Assembly (NCBI RefSeq): GCF_003751445.1
Contig: NZ_RJUU01000001.1
Span: 4,779,001 to 4,843,000, forward strand
Length of the DNA: 64,000 nucleotides
From: Streptomyces sp. 840.1
GTDB taxonomy: Bacteria > Actinomycetota > Actinomycetes > Streptomycetales > Streptomycetaceae
Direction: 5' to 3'
This document shows positions 52,682 through 60,894 of the stretch, piece by piece. Positions within the stretch are counted from its first letter, which is position 1. Each line of letters opens with the position of its first letter. A program made the translations under genes and the position numbers. Under the pieces are notes generated by a model, which had not been told where the DNA came from, made no database searches, and saw only the letters and a list, made by a program, of their open reading frames with translations.

Positions 52682-53491
52682 TCAGTGCGGCCAGATCGGC
52701 GGGTTGGTGCAGAAGTGGCCGCCGAGGTGGGCGTGGTCCGGGTTGTCCGGGTCGAGTTCGCCCTGCTCGGCGATGAGCTTCGCCGCGTACGGCTCCGAGT
52801 CGTCCTGCGGTTCGTAGCCGAGCGAGCGTGCCGAGGCCAGGTCCCACCAGAGCCGGGTGTTGTCGGACGAGCCGTGGATGACCGTGTGTCCGACGTTCTC
52901 GGCGGTGAGCGCGGCGTCGAACAGGCGGGCGCCGTCGCCGGGGCTCATCCAGACCGAGAGCATCCGTACGGAGGTCGGTTCCGGGAAGCAGGAGCCGATG
53001 CGCACCGAGACGGTCTCCAGCCCGTGCCGGTCCCAGTAGAGCTGGGCGAGGTCCTCGCCGAAGGACTTGGAGAGCCCGTAGAACGTGTCCGGGCGGCGCG
53101 GGGTCCCGATCGGGATCAGCGGGTCGCCCGGGAGCGGTCGGGGGGTGAATCCGACGGCGTGGTTGGAGGAGGCGAAGACGATCCGCCGTACGCCCTCCGC
53201 GAGGGCGGCCTCGTAGAGGTTGTAGGTGCCCTCGATGTTCGCCCGGAGAATCTTGTCGAACGAGGCTTCCAGTGAGATCCCCGCGAGGTGGATGATCGCG
53301 TCGACACCCCGCACCGCCTCCCGCAGCGCCTCCGTGTCTGCCAGGTCGGCGGTGATCGCGTCCGGCTCGCCCTCGACGGGGACCATGTCCAGGAGGCGGA
53401 GCCGGTAGCCGTGGGCGGGCAGCAGTCCGCGCATCAGGGTGCCGAGGCCGCCTGCGGCGCCGGTGAGCAGGACGGTGCGGGGAGCGGGCAT
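52682..53491 (-). CDS. udh: Uronate dehydrogenase-like NAD-dependent epimerase/dehydrogenase
   Basis: This 269-aa extended-type SDR matches uronate dehydrogenases, which oxidise D-glucuronate or D-galacturonate to the aldaric lactone with NAD. The NAD loop is 'LTGAAGGLG' near the N-terminus. The catalytic Tyr138 and Lys142 are in 'FYGLSKSFGE', and the Udh-type 'FASSNHAVGF' and 'RIGSCFPEPTSVRMLSVWMS' are present. ATG 53491 follows AGGAGAT. It is divergent from kdgD, with a shared motif in the 316-bp gap, so the pair covers the first and a later step of oxidative uronate breakdown. A general sugar epimerase is the alternative. Confidence 0.82.
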   Translation of the reverse strand: MPAPRTVLLTGAAGGLGTLMRGLLPAHGYRLRLLDMVPVEGEPDAITADLADTEALREAVRGVDAIIHLAGISLEASFDKILRANIEGTYNLYEAALAEGVRRIVFASSNHAVGFTPRPLPGDPLIPIGTPRRPDTFYGLSKSFGEDLAQLYWDRHGLETVSVRIGSCFPEPTSVRMLSVWMSPGDGARLFDAALTAENVGHTVIHGSSDNTRLWWDLASARSLGYEPQDDSEPYAAKLIAEQGELDPDNPDHAHLGGHFCTNPPIWPH

Positions 53492-53544
53492 ACGCGGATC
53501 TCCTCGGTACGGGGGCGGCTGCGCTCGCCGGGTCCTTGGATGGG

Positions 53545-53561
53545 GTTCACATGCGTGGACA
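53545..53561. promoter_or_regulatory. Shared motif, udh side
   Basis: GTTCACATGCGTGGACA shares GTTCA-N6-TGGACA with 53748-53764. It lies 54 bp before the udh ATG. Confidence 0.5.
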
Positions 53562-53712
53562 AAATATGGAGCGGGATGGGGTGGCGTCAAGAGGGATCAC
53601 CCCGGACCGGCGCGCGGGATTCCGTCCTCGGCCGTCGGACCGGCTTGATTGGAACCCGAGCCTGTCCGGCGCTTGAGGACGGAACCCCCACTCCGGACCG
53701 GAGTGACCTGTC

Positions 53713-53741
53713 TTGACCCCGGTAAGCCGCTGCTCTAGCGT
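53713..53741 (+). promoter_or_regulatory. kdgD promoter
   Basis: TTGACC (53713-53718), a 17-bp spacer and TAGCGT (53736-53741) form a good vegetative-type promoter directed at kdgD. Confidence 0.65.
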
Positions 53742-53747
53742 GAAGGT

Positions 53748-53764
53748 GTTCATGAATATGGACA
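53748..53764. promoter_or_regulatory. Shared motif, kdgD side
   Basis: GTTCATGAATATGGACA shares GTTCA-N6-TGGACA with the udh side and sits just after the kdgD promoter, a repressor-like position. With the flanking bases it forms an inverted repeat, GTGTTCAT / ATGGACAC, with one mismatch. Confidence 0.55.
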
Positions 53765-53807
53765 CCAGTCAGAATTGTGCACGCCTGAATCCGCTCAGGG
53801 AGCGCCC

Positions 53808-54773
53808 GTGACCTCAGCCCCTCTTGCCGCCCGACTCACCGCTGTCGCCGGGCCGCTCTTCTTCCCCGTCACCCCTTACGGACCCGACGGCTCCGTCGAC
53901 CTGGAGGTCTTCCGCGCGCACGTGCGCACGGGCATCGACGCCGGTGCGGCGGCGGTCTTCGCCTGCTGCGGGACCGGTGAGTTCCACGCCCTGACGCCCG
54001 AGGAGTTCCGGCTCGTCGTCGCGGCGGCCGTCGAGGAGACGGCCGGCCAGGTGCCCGTCGTGGCGGGCGCCGGATACGGCACCGCGCTCGCGGTCCAGTT
54101 CGCGAGGCTCGCGGAGGAGGCGGGCGCGGACGGGCTCCTCGCCATGCCGCCGTACCTGGTCGTGGCCGACCAGGAGGGGCTGCTGGCCCACTACACGGCG
54201 CTCGCCGCCGCCACGGGCCTTGAGACGATCGTCTACCAGCGCGACAACGCCGTCTTCACCCCGCAGACGGTCCTCGCCCTGGCGCAGACGCCGGGCATCA
54301 TCGGCCTCAAGGACGGTTACGGCGACCTCGACCTGATGCAGCGCATCGTCAGCGCCGTCCGCACCGGACTGCCCGGCCGGGACTTCCTGTACTTCAACGG
54401 GCTGCCCACCGCCGAGCTCACCGGCCTCGCCTACCGGGGCATCGGCGTCACGCTCTACTCCTCCGCCGTCTTTGCCTTCGCGCCCGATATCGCGCTGGCC
54501 TTCTACCGGGCCCTGGAAGCGGGCGACGACGACCTCGTCAACGCGCTGCTCGACCACTTCTACCGGCCGCTCGTCGAACTGCGGTCCAAGGGCCGCGGCT
54601 ACGCCGTCTCACTGGTCAAGGCGGCCGTCCGGCTCCAGGGCCTGGACGTCGGTGAGGTGCGCAGCCCGCTCACCGAGCCGCCCGCCGCGCACATCGAGGA
54701 GCTGACCGGGATCATCGCGAGCGGCCGCGCGCTGCTGGAGCGGAACGCCGCCGGCGCCGGGGAGCGCGGGTGA
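53808..54773 (+). CDS. kdgD: 5-Dehydro-4-deoxyglucarate dehydratase (KdgD)
   Basis: This 321-aa DHDPS-superfamily enzyme dehydrates and decarboxylates 5-keto-4-deoxyglucarate to 2-oxoglutarate semialdehyde, a step of oxidative uronate/aldarate catabolism. It has the KdgD-type 'FFPVTPYGPDGSVD' and 'CGTGEFHALTPEEF', Tyr143 in 'IVYQRDN' and Schiff-base Lys168 in 'GLKDGYGDL'. GTG 53808 was chosen for the family N-terminus. It is divergent from udh, and its stop overlaps the next GTG. The aldarate dehydratase and semialdehyde dehydrogenase needed to complete the route are not in the window. Confidence 0.87.
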   Translation: MTSAPLAARLTAVAGPLFFPVTPYGPDGSVDLEVFRAHVRTGIDAGAAAVFACCGTGEFHALTPEEFRLVVAAAVEETAGQVPVVAGAGYGTALAVQFARLAEEAGADGLLAMPPYLVVADQEGLLAHYTALAAATGLETIVYQRDNAVFTPQTVLALAQTPGIIGLKDGYGDLDLMQRIVSAVRTGLPGRDFLYFNGLPTAELTGLAYRGIGVTLYSSAVFAFAPDIALAFYRALEAGDDDLVNALLDHFYRPLVELRSKGRGYAVSLVKAAVRLQGLDVGEVRSPLTEPPAAHIEELTGIIASGRALLERNAAGAGERG

Positions 54774-55948
54774 GGACCTCCGCCTTCCTGTACCCCTGGG
54801 ACGTCGTCGGGGACCCGGACGCGGCCGCCCGCGTCGCGGACCTCGGCGTCCAGCAGGTCACCCTCGCCGCCGCCTACCACTCCACCCGGGCGCTGACCCC
54901 GCGCCACCCCGGCCACCGCATCGTCACGGCCGAACACGCGGCGGTGCTCTACCCGTCGGACGCCGCACGCTGGGCGGGGCGCCGGCTGCGCCCCCACGCA
55001 CAGTCCTGGGTGGACGCGCGGGACCCCTACGCCGAGGCCGCCGAGGCGCTGACCGGTGCGGGGCTCCAGGTGCACAGCTGGGTGGTCCTCGCGCACAGCT
55101 CCCGGCTGGGCGCCGAGCACCCGGACACCTCCGTGGTCAACGCCTACGGCGACCGCTACCCGTGGGCACCGTGCATCGCCCGGCCCGAGGTCCGCGCCTA
55201 CCTGGTGGATCTGGCGGCGGAGGCGGCGGTGCGCGGCGGCACGCACGGCACCGAGCTGGAGTCCTGCGGCTGGTACGGCTTCGCGCATCTGCACGCCCAC
55301 GACAAGATCGCGGGCGTCAGCCTCGGTGACGCGGCCCAGTACCTGATGTCGCTCTGCTTCTGTCCCGACTGCCGGGCCGGGTACGCGGGTCAGGGCCTGG
55401 ACGCCGACGAACTGGCAGGGGCGGTACGCCGGGCCCTGGAGCCGGCCTGGTCCGGCGCCGGCTCCCCGGAAGCCGGCTGGTCCGGCATCGAGAAGCTCCT
55501 CGGCGCGGACCTCGCCGCCGCCACGCTCGGGTGGCGCACCGAGGTGGCCCGCGGCCTCCAGGAGTCGGTGGTCGGCGCGGTGCGGGCGGCGGCCGCACCG
55601 GACTTCCAGGTGCTGCTGCACGCCGACCCCGCGCCGTACCGCACCGGCGCGAACGTGGGCGTGGACCCGGAGCACATCCTGTCCGTGGCGGACGGCGTGG
55701 TGCTGCCGTGCACCGGCGCCGACCCGGTGCGCGAGGCCGTGCTCGGCCCGTTCACCGGGCGGGCCGGTGTGCTCGCGGCCAACCTCACCGCGGTGCGGGG
55801 GATGGGCGGCAGCCCGGACACCCTGGAGCGCGACGCGCGGCACGCGCTCTCGCTCGGCGCGAACCAACTGCGCCTGTACCACGCGGGGCTGGCATCGGAC
55901 CCGGATCTGCGGAGCGTCACCGAAGCGCTCTCACGCCTGGGCCGATGA
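54770..55948 (+). CDS. Putative TIM-barrel protein in the uronate cluster
   Basis: I do not recognise this 392-aa family by name. The pattern is that of a TIM barrel: repeated beta-strand/helix units, 'QVHSWVVLAHSSRLGAEHPD', 'ESCGWYGFAHLHAHDKIAGV' and a paired-Cys 'CFCPDCRAGYAGQGLDADEL'. Such features occur in alpha-amylase-like glycosidase relatives. No signal peptide is present. The GTG start overlaps the kdgD stop, so it is co-translated with a uronate enzyme and may process a uronate-containing saccharide. Its last 18 bases overlap the convergent MFS gene. Confidence 0.75.
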   Translation: MRTSAFLYPWDVVGDPDAAARVADLGVQQVTLAAAYHSTRALTPRHPGHRIVTAEHAAVLYPSDAARWAGRRLRPHAQSWVDARDPYAEAAEALTGAGLQVHSWVVLAHSSRLGAEHPDTSVVNAYGDRYPWAPCIARPEVRAYLVDLAAEAAVRGGTHGTELESCGWYGFAHLHAHDKIAGVSLGDAAQYLMSLCFCPDCRAGYAGQGLDADELAGAVRRALEPAWSGAGSPEAGWSGIEKLLGADLAAATLGWRTEVARGLQESVVGAVRAAAAPDFQVLLHADPAPYRTGANVGVDPEHILSVADGVVLPCTGADPVREAVLGPFTGRAGVLAANLTAVRGMGGSPDTLERDARHALSLGANQLRLYHAGLASDPDLRSVTEALSRLGR

Positions 55949-57160
55949 GGGGAGCGGGCCGGCGGGGACCCGCCGCCGGCCCGTGACCAGTACGGCCGCG
56001 CACGCCAGCGCCACCGCTCCCACCAGCACCACCAGCACCGTTACGTCCACCAGCGCGACCAGCCCCGCGCCCAGCGCCAGCGCCACCGCGTTGGGCGCGA
56101 ACATCAGCGTGCCGGCGGCCGCCGCCGTCCGGCCCAGCAGGGCGTCCGGCGTCTCCCGCTGCACCGCCGTCATCGCGGCGATCAGCACGCACGGCAGTCC
56201 GGCCCCGATCAGCCCGCACGCCACCAGTGCCACCGCGTCGCACGGCACCGCGCGCAGCCCCACCGCCGCCCCGAACACGGCGATGCCCGCCGCCGTGAAC
56301 ACCCGCTCCGGCAGCCGCCGCAGCAGCGGTCCGGCCAGCAGCCCGACCGCGACGGACCCGACGCCCTGCGCCATGGAGAGCACACCCGCGTACGCGGGGG
56401 AGTGGCCGAGGACCCGGTCCACGACGGCGTACAGCGTCGCCCCGTTGAGCCCGGCGCACAGCATCGTGACCGATCCGGCGAGCACCAGCGGCCGCAGTAC
56501 CGGCGAACCCCACACCTGCCGCACCCCGGCGCTCCAGCCGCCCGCCGCACCCCCGGCCGTCGCCGGGGCCGCCCGCCGCACCCGCAGCAGCCCGTAGAGC
56601 CCGGCGGCCAGCGCGAAGGAGGCCGCGTCCAGCAGGGCCACCGAGGCGCCTCCGAAGCGGGTGAAGAGCGCCGCGCCGGTGAGCGGGGCCACCAGCTTCA
56701 TGCCCTCGTTCGCCGTCATCCGCAGCCCGTTGAAGTCGCCCAGCAGCCCGGCGTCCACGGCCCCCGCGACCAGCGCCGACTCCGCCGAGTCCATCAGCGC
56801 GGAGCTCGTCCCGTAGGCCATGAGCACCGCGAACAGGATCCAGACCCGGCCCGCCGAGTCCACCGCGGTCAGGGTGGTGAGCAGCACGGCCATGACGACG
56901 TTCGCCCCGACCAGCAGCGGCTTCCTGGGCAACCGGTCGGCCAACGCCCCGAGGACCGGCCCGAAGAGCACCGGCAGCCAGACGCTGAACAGGGCGAGCG
57001 CCGCCAGACTGTCCGAGCCCGTGAGCGACTTGACCCAGATCCCGGCCGCGAGTGACATCGCGGAGCTGCCGAACCCGGAGACGACGACCGCCGCGAAGAA
57101 GAGACCCGCCGTCCGGTCGCCCAGTACCCGTCCCGCCGCCGAACCCGCCATCGTTCCCAC
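55931..57160 (-). CDS. MFS transporter (EntS-like)
   Basis: This 409-aa protein has 12 hydrophobic helices and resembles the EntS/MFS_3 type exporters. Features are 'LFGPVLGALADRLPRKPLLVG' (motif A) and 'GDFNGLRMTANEGMKLVAPLTGAALF' after helix 4. It is convergent with the TIM-barrel gene, overlapping it by 18 bases, and divergent from a GntR regulator. I kept GTG 57160; ATG 57151 three codons later is equally plausible. The substrate is unknown. Its position suggests export of a pathway by-product or an unrelated drug. Confidence 0.87.
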   Translation of the reverse strand: MGTMAGSAAGRVLGDRTAGLFFAAVVVSGFGSSAMSLAAGIWVKSLTGSDSLAALALFSVWLPVLFGPVLGALADRLPRKPLLVGANVVMAVLLTTLTAVDSAGRVWILFAVLMAYGTSSALMDSAESALVAGAVDAGLLGDFNGLRMTANEGMKLVAPLTGAALFTRFGGASVALLDAASFALAAGLYGLLRVRRAAPATAGGAAGGWSAGVRQVWGSPVLRPLVLAGSVTMLCAGLNGATLYAVVDRVLGHSPAYAGVLSMAQGVGSVAVGLLAGPLLRRLPERVFTAAGIAVFGAAVGLRAVPCDAVALVACGLIGAGLPCVLIAAMTAVQRETPDALLGRTAAAAGTLMFAPNAVALALGAGLVALVDVTVLVVLVGAVALACAAVLVTGRRRVPAGPLPSSAQA

Positions 57161-57321
57161 CGAACCCCCCTGACCTGCACCTGTGTTGTGCGATCAGGCT
57201 GGCGGCTGAGGCGGGCGCGGGGCATCGGGAGGATGCCGTAGGCCGTCCGGCGGGGCGGCCCGCCGCCGGGACGCGGGTACGGCACACGTCGTAGTCCGGC
57301 GAAGTTCTTCTGCCGGAAGCG

Positions 57322-57351
57322 TTGACGAAACATTCCCGGCGCCTCTAGCTT
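57322..57351 (+). promoter_or_regulatory. gntR operon promoter
   Basis: TTGACG (57322-57327), an 18-bp spacer and TAGCTT (57346-57351) form a vegetative-type promoter for the GntR-led operon. Confidence 0.6.
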
Positions 57352-57359
57352 CATCGCGT

Positions 57360-57382
57360 CGTACTTCGTACGTCATATATGA
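57360..57382. promoter_or_regulatory. Candidate GntR operators
   Basis: CGTACTTCGTACG (57360-57372) is an inverted repeat, and TCATATATGA (57373-57382) next to it is a perfect 10-bp palindrome. Both lie just after the promoter, consistent with autorepression. Confidence 0.5.
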
Positions 57383-57416
57383 GACGCGATACGCGAGATG
57401 CGAGAGCCCTTCACCC

Positions 57417-58073
57417 ATGACCTTTGCGCCCACCCCGATTCCGTCCCGCACCCAGTACGTGCTGGAGGCGATCAAGCACGCGATCCTCACGGCGCAGCTG
57501 AGACCAGGGCAGGCGCTCGTGGAGACCGAACTGGCCGCGCAGTTCGGGGTCTCCAAGACCCCCGTCCGCGAGGCGCTCAAGACCCTCGCCGGCACCGGAC
57601 TCGTCGTCATGAGCCAGTACAAGGGCGTGACCGTGCGCCTGGTCGACGCGACCATGGCCAGGGAGGTGTACGACGTACGGCTGCTGCTCGAACCGGAGGC
57701 GCTGCGCCGCTCCATCACCCGCAAGGCCTCGCTCGACGCGGCCCAGGAGGCCCTGGAGCGGGCCGACTCGGCCGGCGACAAGGCGGACAGGTCGCTCGCC
57801 AACCGGGACTTCCACCGGGCCCTCTACCTGCCCTGCGGAAACCCGCTGCTGTCGCGGATGCTCGACGAGGTCCGCGACCAGGCGGCCCTCGTGTCGACCG
57901 TCGCCTGGGCGACCATCCCGTCCTGGGAGCGGGAGGCGGCCGAGCACCGGGAGATCCTGCGGCTCGCGCTCGCCGACGACGCGGACGCCGCGGCCGGCGC
58001 CCTGCACGACCACATCGCGTCATTCGTCCGCCGCGCCTTCCCCGACGACGAGGACGGGGGCGGTGCGGCGTGA
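57417..58073 (+). CDS. GntR family regulator (FadR subfamily)
   Basis: This 218-aa regulator has an N-terminal GntR winged helix ('LEAIKHAILTAQLRPGQALV', 'LAAQFGVSKTPVREALKTLA') and an all-helical FCD domain. The FCD metal-binding histidines/Asp are in 'NRDFHRALYLPCGNPLL' and 'EHREILRLALADDADAAAGALHDHI'. FadR-subfamily members respond to organic acids. It leads the sugar-acid operon and is adjacent to palindromes that are probably its operators. Its stop overlaps a GTG that could start the next gene. Confidence 0.92.
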   Translation: MTFAPTPIPSRTQYVLEAIKHAILTAQLRPGQALVETELAAQFGVSKTPVREALKTLAGTGLVVMSQYKGVTVRLVDATMAREVYDVRLLLEPEALRRSITRKASLDAAQEALERADSAGDKADRSLANRDFHRALYLPCGNPLLSRMLDEVRDQAALVSTVAWATIPSWEREAAEHREILRLALADDADAAAGALHDHIASFVRRAFPDDEDGGGAA

Positions 58074-58105
58074 ACCACCGGCACACCGACGAAAGGCCGG
58101 TCCGC

Positions 58106-59008
58106 ATGGACCTCACACCGCTCAGGGCAGCCCTCGCGGACGTCGTGGCGATCCCGGTCACCCCGTTCGCCGAGGACGGCACCGTCGACACCGCGGCGCA
58201 CCGCGCCCTGCTGCGGAGGCTGCTCGACGGCGGCGTCCGCATCCTCACCCCCAACGGCAACACCGGCGAGTTCTACGCGCTCACCCCCGAGGAGCGGCGC
58301 TCCGTCACCGAGCTGACCATCGACGAGGCGGGCGGCCGCGCCACGATCCTGGTCGGCGTCGGCCACGACGTGCCGACCGCCGTCGCCGCCGCCGAGCACG
58401 CCCGGGACACCGGCGCCGACATGGTGATGGTGCACCAGCCCGTCCACCCGTACGTCTCGCAGGGCGGCTGGATCGACTACCACCTGGCCATCGCGGAGGC
58501 CGTCCCCGGACTCGGCGTGGTGCCCTACATCCGCAACCCGCAGCTGGACGGCGAGACCCTGGCCGTGCTCGCGGACCGCTGCCCCAACGTCATCGGCGTC
58601 AAGTACGCCGTCCCGGACGCAGCCCGCTTCGCCGCCTTCGCCCGGGACGCGGGCCTGGAACGGTTCGTCTGGATCGCCGGGCTCGCCGAGCTGTACGCCC
58701 CCTCGTACTTCTCCGCCGGCGCCACCGGATTCACCTCCGGCCTCGTCAACGTCGCCCCCGGCGTCTCGCTGGCCATGCTGGAGGCGCTGCGGGCCGGCGA
58801 CCACCCGGCCGCCATGAAGGTCTGGGAGCGCATCCGCCGCTTCGAGGAACTGCGCGCCGAGGGGCAGTCCGCCAACAACGTGACCGTCGTCAAGGAGGCC
58901 CTGGCCTCGCTCGGGCTCTGCGGCCGCGAGGTCCGCCCGCCCAGCCGGGTGCTGCCCGAGGCGCTGCGCGCCGAGGTCGCGGACCAGGTCGCGGGGTGGT
59001 CCATATGA
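58106..59008 (+). CDS. DHDPS-superfamily keto-acid lyase/dehydratase
   Basis: This 300-aa enzyme of the dihydrodipicolinate synthase superfamily has 'AIPVTPFAEDGTVDTAAHRA' and 'NGNTGEFYALTPEERRSV', Tyr141 in 'VVPYIRNPQ' and Schiff-base Lys166 in 'NVIGVKYAVPDA'. It lacks the DapA arginine after the Tyr, so it acts on another 2-keto acid, probably the 2-keto-3-deoxy product of the IlvD/Edd enzyme coupled to it by ATGA. I chose ATG 58106 (MDLTPLRAAL) with GAAAGG upstream. GTG 58070, overlapping the GntR stop, is the alternative. Confidence 0.85.
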   Translation: MDLTPLRAALADVVAIPVTPFAEDGTVDTAAHRALLRRLLDGGVRILTPNGNTGEFYALTPEERRSVTELTIDEAGGRATILVGVGHDVPTAVAAAEHARDTGADMVMVHQPVHPYVSQGGWIDYHLAIAEAVPGLGVVPYIRNPQLDGETLAVLADRCPNVIGVKYAVPDAARFAAFARDAGLERFVWIAGLAELYAPSYFSAGATGFTSGLVNVAPGVSLAMLEALRAGDHPAAMKVWERIRRFEELRAEGQSANNVTVVKEALASLGLCGREVRPPSRVLPEALRAEVADQVAGWSI

Positions 59009-60732
59009 CCGGCCGCATCGCCCCCGGGGAACTGCGCAGCCACCAGTGGTACGGCACCGACGGGCTCCGCTCCTTCAGCCACCGCGCCCGCACCCGCCAG
59101 CTCGGCTACCTCCCCGAGGAGCACCTCGGCAAGCCGGTCGTCGCGATCCTCAACACCTGGTCCGACATCAACCCCTGCCACGTCCATCTGCGCGACCGCG
59201 CCCAGGCGGTCAAGCGGGGCGTCTGGCAGGCGGGCGGCTTCCCGCTCGAATTCCCGGTCTCCACCCTCTCGGAGACGTTCCAGAAGCCGACCCCGATGCT
59301 CTACCGCAACATGCTGGCGATGGAGACGGAGGAGCTGCTGCGCTCCTACCCCGTCGACGGCGCGGTGCTGCTCGGCGGCTGCGACAAGTCGACGCCCGCG
59401 CTGCTGATGGGCGCCGCCTCCGCCGACCTGCCGGCCGTGTTCGTACCGGCCGGGCCGATGCTGCCGGGGCACTGGCGCAACGAGGTCCTCGGCTCCGGCA
59501 CCGACATGTGGAAGTACTGGGACGACAAGCGGGCCGGACTCATCGGCGACTGCGAGATGGCCGAACTGGAGAACGGGCTCGCCCGCTCGCCCGGCCACTG
59601 CATGACGATGGGCACCGCCTCCACCCTGACCGCCGCCGCCGAGGCGCTCGGAGTCACCGTCCCCGGCGCCTCCTCCATCCCGGCCGTCGACTCCGGCCAC
59701 GACCGGATGGCCGCCCGCTCCGGCCTCGCGATCGTCGAACTGGTCTGGCGGCAGCGGAAGCTGTCCGACATCCTCACCGCCCAGGCGTACGAGGACGCCG
59801 TCGCCACCGTCCTCGCGCTCGGCGGCTCCACCAACGCCGTCATCCACCTCATCGCGATGGCGGGCCGCTCCGGGGTCAGGCTCACCCTCGACGACTTCGA
59901 CCGCGTCGCCCGCACCGTCCCCGTGCTGGCCAATCTGCGGCCCGGCGGGAAGTACCTCATGGAGGACTTCCACTTCGCCGGCGGGCTGCCCGGCTTCCTG
60001 TCCCGGCTCACCGACGTACTGCACCTGGACCGCCCCACGGTCACGCACGACACCCTGCGCGCACAGCTCGACGGGGCGCTCGTGCACAACAGCGACGTCA
60101 TCCGGGAACGCGACAACCCTCTCGCGGAGGAGGGCGGCGTGGCGGTGCTGCGCGGCAACCTCTGCCCCGACGGCGCCGTCATCAAGCACATCGCCGCCGA
60201 ACCGCACCTGCTGCGCCACACCGGTCCGGCGGTCGTGTTCGACGACTACCGGGAGATGCAGCGCACCATCAACGACCCGGCCCTGGCCCTCACCCCGGAC
60301 CATGTGCTGGTGCTCCGCAACGCCGGCCCCAAGGGCGGCCCCGGCATGCCCGAGTACGGCATGCTGCCGATCCCCGACTACCTGCTGAAGCAGGGCGTAC
60401 GGGACATGGTGCGGCTCTCCGACGCCCGGATGAGCGGCACCAGTTACGGGGCCTGCGTGCTGCACATCGCGCCCGAGTCCTACGTCGGCGGCCCGCTCGC
60501 CCTCGTCCGCACCGGCGACCCGATCACCCTGGACGTCGAGGCGCGCCTGCTCCACCTCGACGTGAGCGAGGAGGAGCTGGAGCGGCGCAGGGCCGAGTGG
60601 AAGCCGCCGGCCAACCGGTACGAGCGCGGATACGCGGCGCTCTACCAGGACCAGATCACCCAGGCCGACACCGGCTGCGACTTCGCCTTCCTGGCCCGGC
60701 CGGGAGAAGTCCCCGACCCGTACGCCGGCTGA
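59005..60732 (+). CDS. IlvD/Edd family sugar-acid dehydratase
   Basis: This 575-aa dehydratase removes water from an aldonic acid to give a 2-keto-3-deoxy acid, using an Fe-S cluster. The cluster ligands are in 'NTWSDINPCHVHLRD', 'LLGGCDKSTPALLMGA' and 'PGHCMTMGTASTLTAA'. The Mg-binding and catalytic region is in 'DARMSGTSYGACVLHIAPES'. It is closer to arabinonate/galactonate-type dehydratases than to IlvD. ATG 59005 overlaps the lyase stop. It must receive its cluster from the suf machinery. Substrates such as L-arabinonate, D-galactonate or D-xylonate cannot be separated by eye. Confidence 0.88.
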   Translation: MTGRIAPGELRSHQWYGTDGLRSFSHRARTRQLGYLPEEHLGKPVVAILNTWSDINPCHVHLRDRAQAVKRGVWQAGGFPLEFPVSTLSETFQKPTPMLYRNMLAMETEELLRSYPVDGAVLLGGCDKSTPALLMGAASADLPAVFVPAGPMLPGHWRNEVLGSGTDMWKYWDDKRAGLIGDCEMAELENGLARSPGHCMTMGTASTLTAAAEALGVTVPGASSIPAVDSGHDRMAARSGLAIVELVWRQRKLSDILTAQAYEDAVATVLALGGSTNAVIHLIAMAGRSGVRLTLDDFDRVARTVPVLANLRPGGKYLMEDFHFAGGLPGFLSRLTDVLHLDRPTVTHDTLRAQLDGALVHNSDVIRERDNPLAEEGGVAVLRGNLCPDGAVIKHIAAEPHLLRHTGPAVVFDDYREMQRTINDPALALTPDHVLVLRNAGPKGGPGMPEYGMLPIPDYLLKQGVRDMVRLSDARMSGTSYGACVLHIAPESYVGGPLALVRTGDPITLDVEARLLHLDVSEEELERRRAEWKPPANRYERGYAALYQDQITQADTGCDFAFLARPGEVPDPYAG

Positions 60733-60762
60733 ACGGCCCACCGGAATTCCGCGCAAGGCCTT

Positions 60763-60798
60763 GTTCGATATGCCGAACGCTATGCGGCAAGCGCTTGC
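60763..60798. promoter_or_regulatory. Operator region of the ABC transporter genes
   Basis: GTTCG-ATATGC-CGAAC (60763-60778) is an inverted repeat, and GCAAGCGCTTGC (60787-60798) is a perfect 12-bp LacI-type palindrome. Together they suggest dual control of the permease genes apart from the GntR promoter. The 162-bp gap also holds a His/Pro-rich low-complexity run (CACCCGCACC-like) at 60800-60870. Confidence 0.6.
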
Positions 60799-60894
60799 GC
60801 ACTACACGCATCACCCGCACCCGAAGCACCCGCACCAGACGCACCCGCACCCGCAGCACCCGTATCCCGTACCACCAGAGAACGGAGACGTGTC

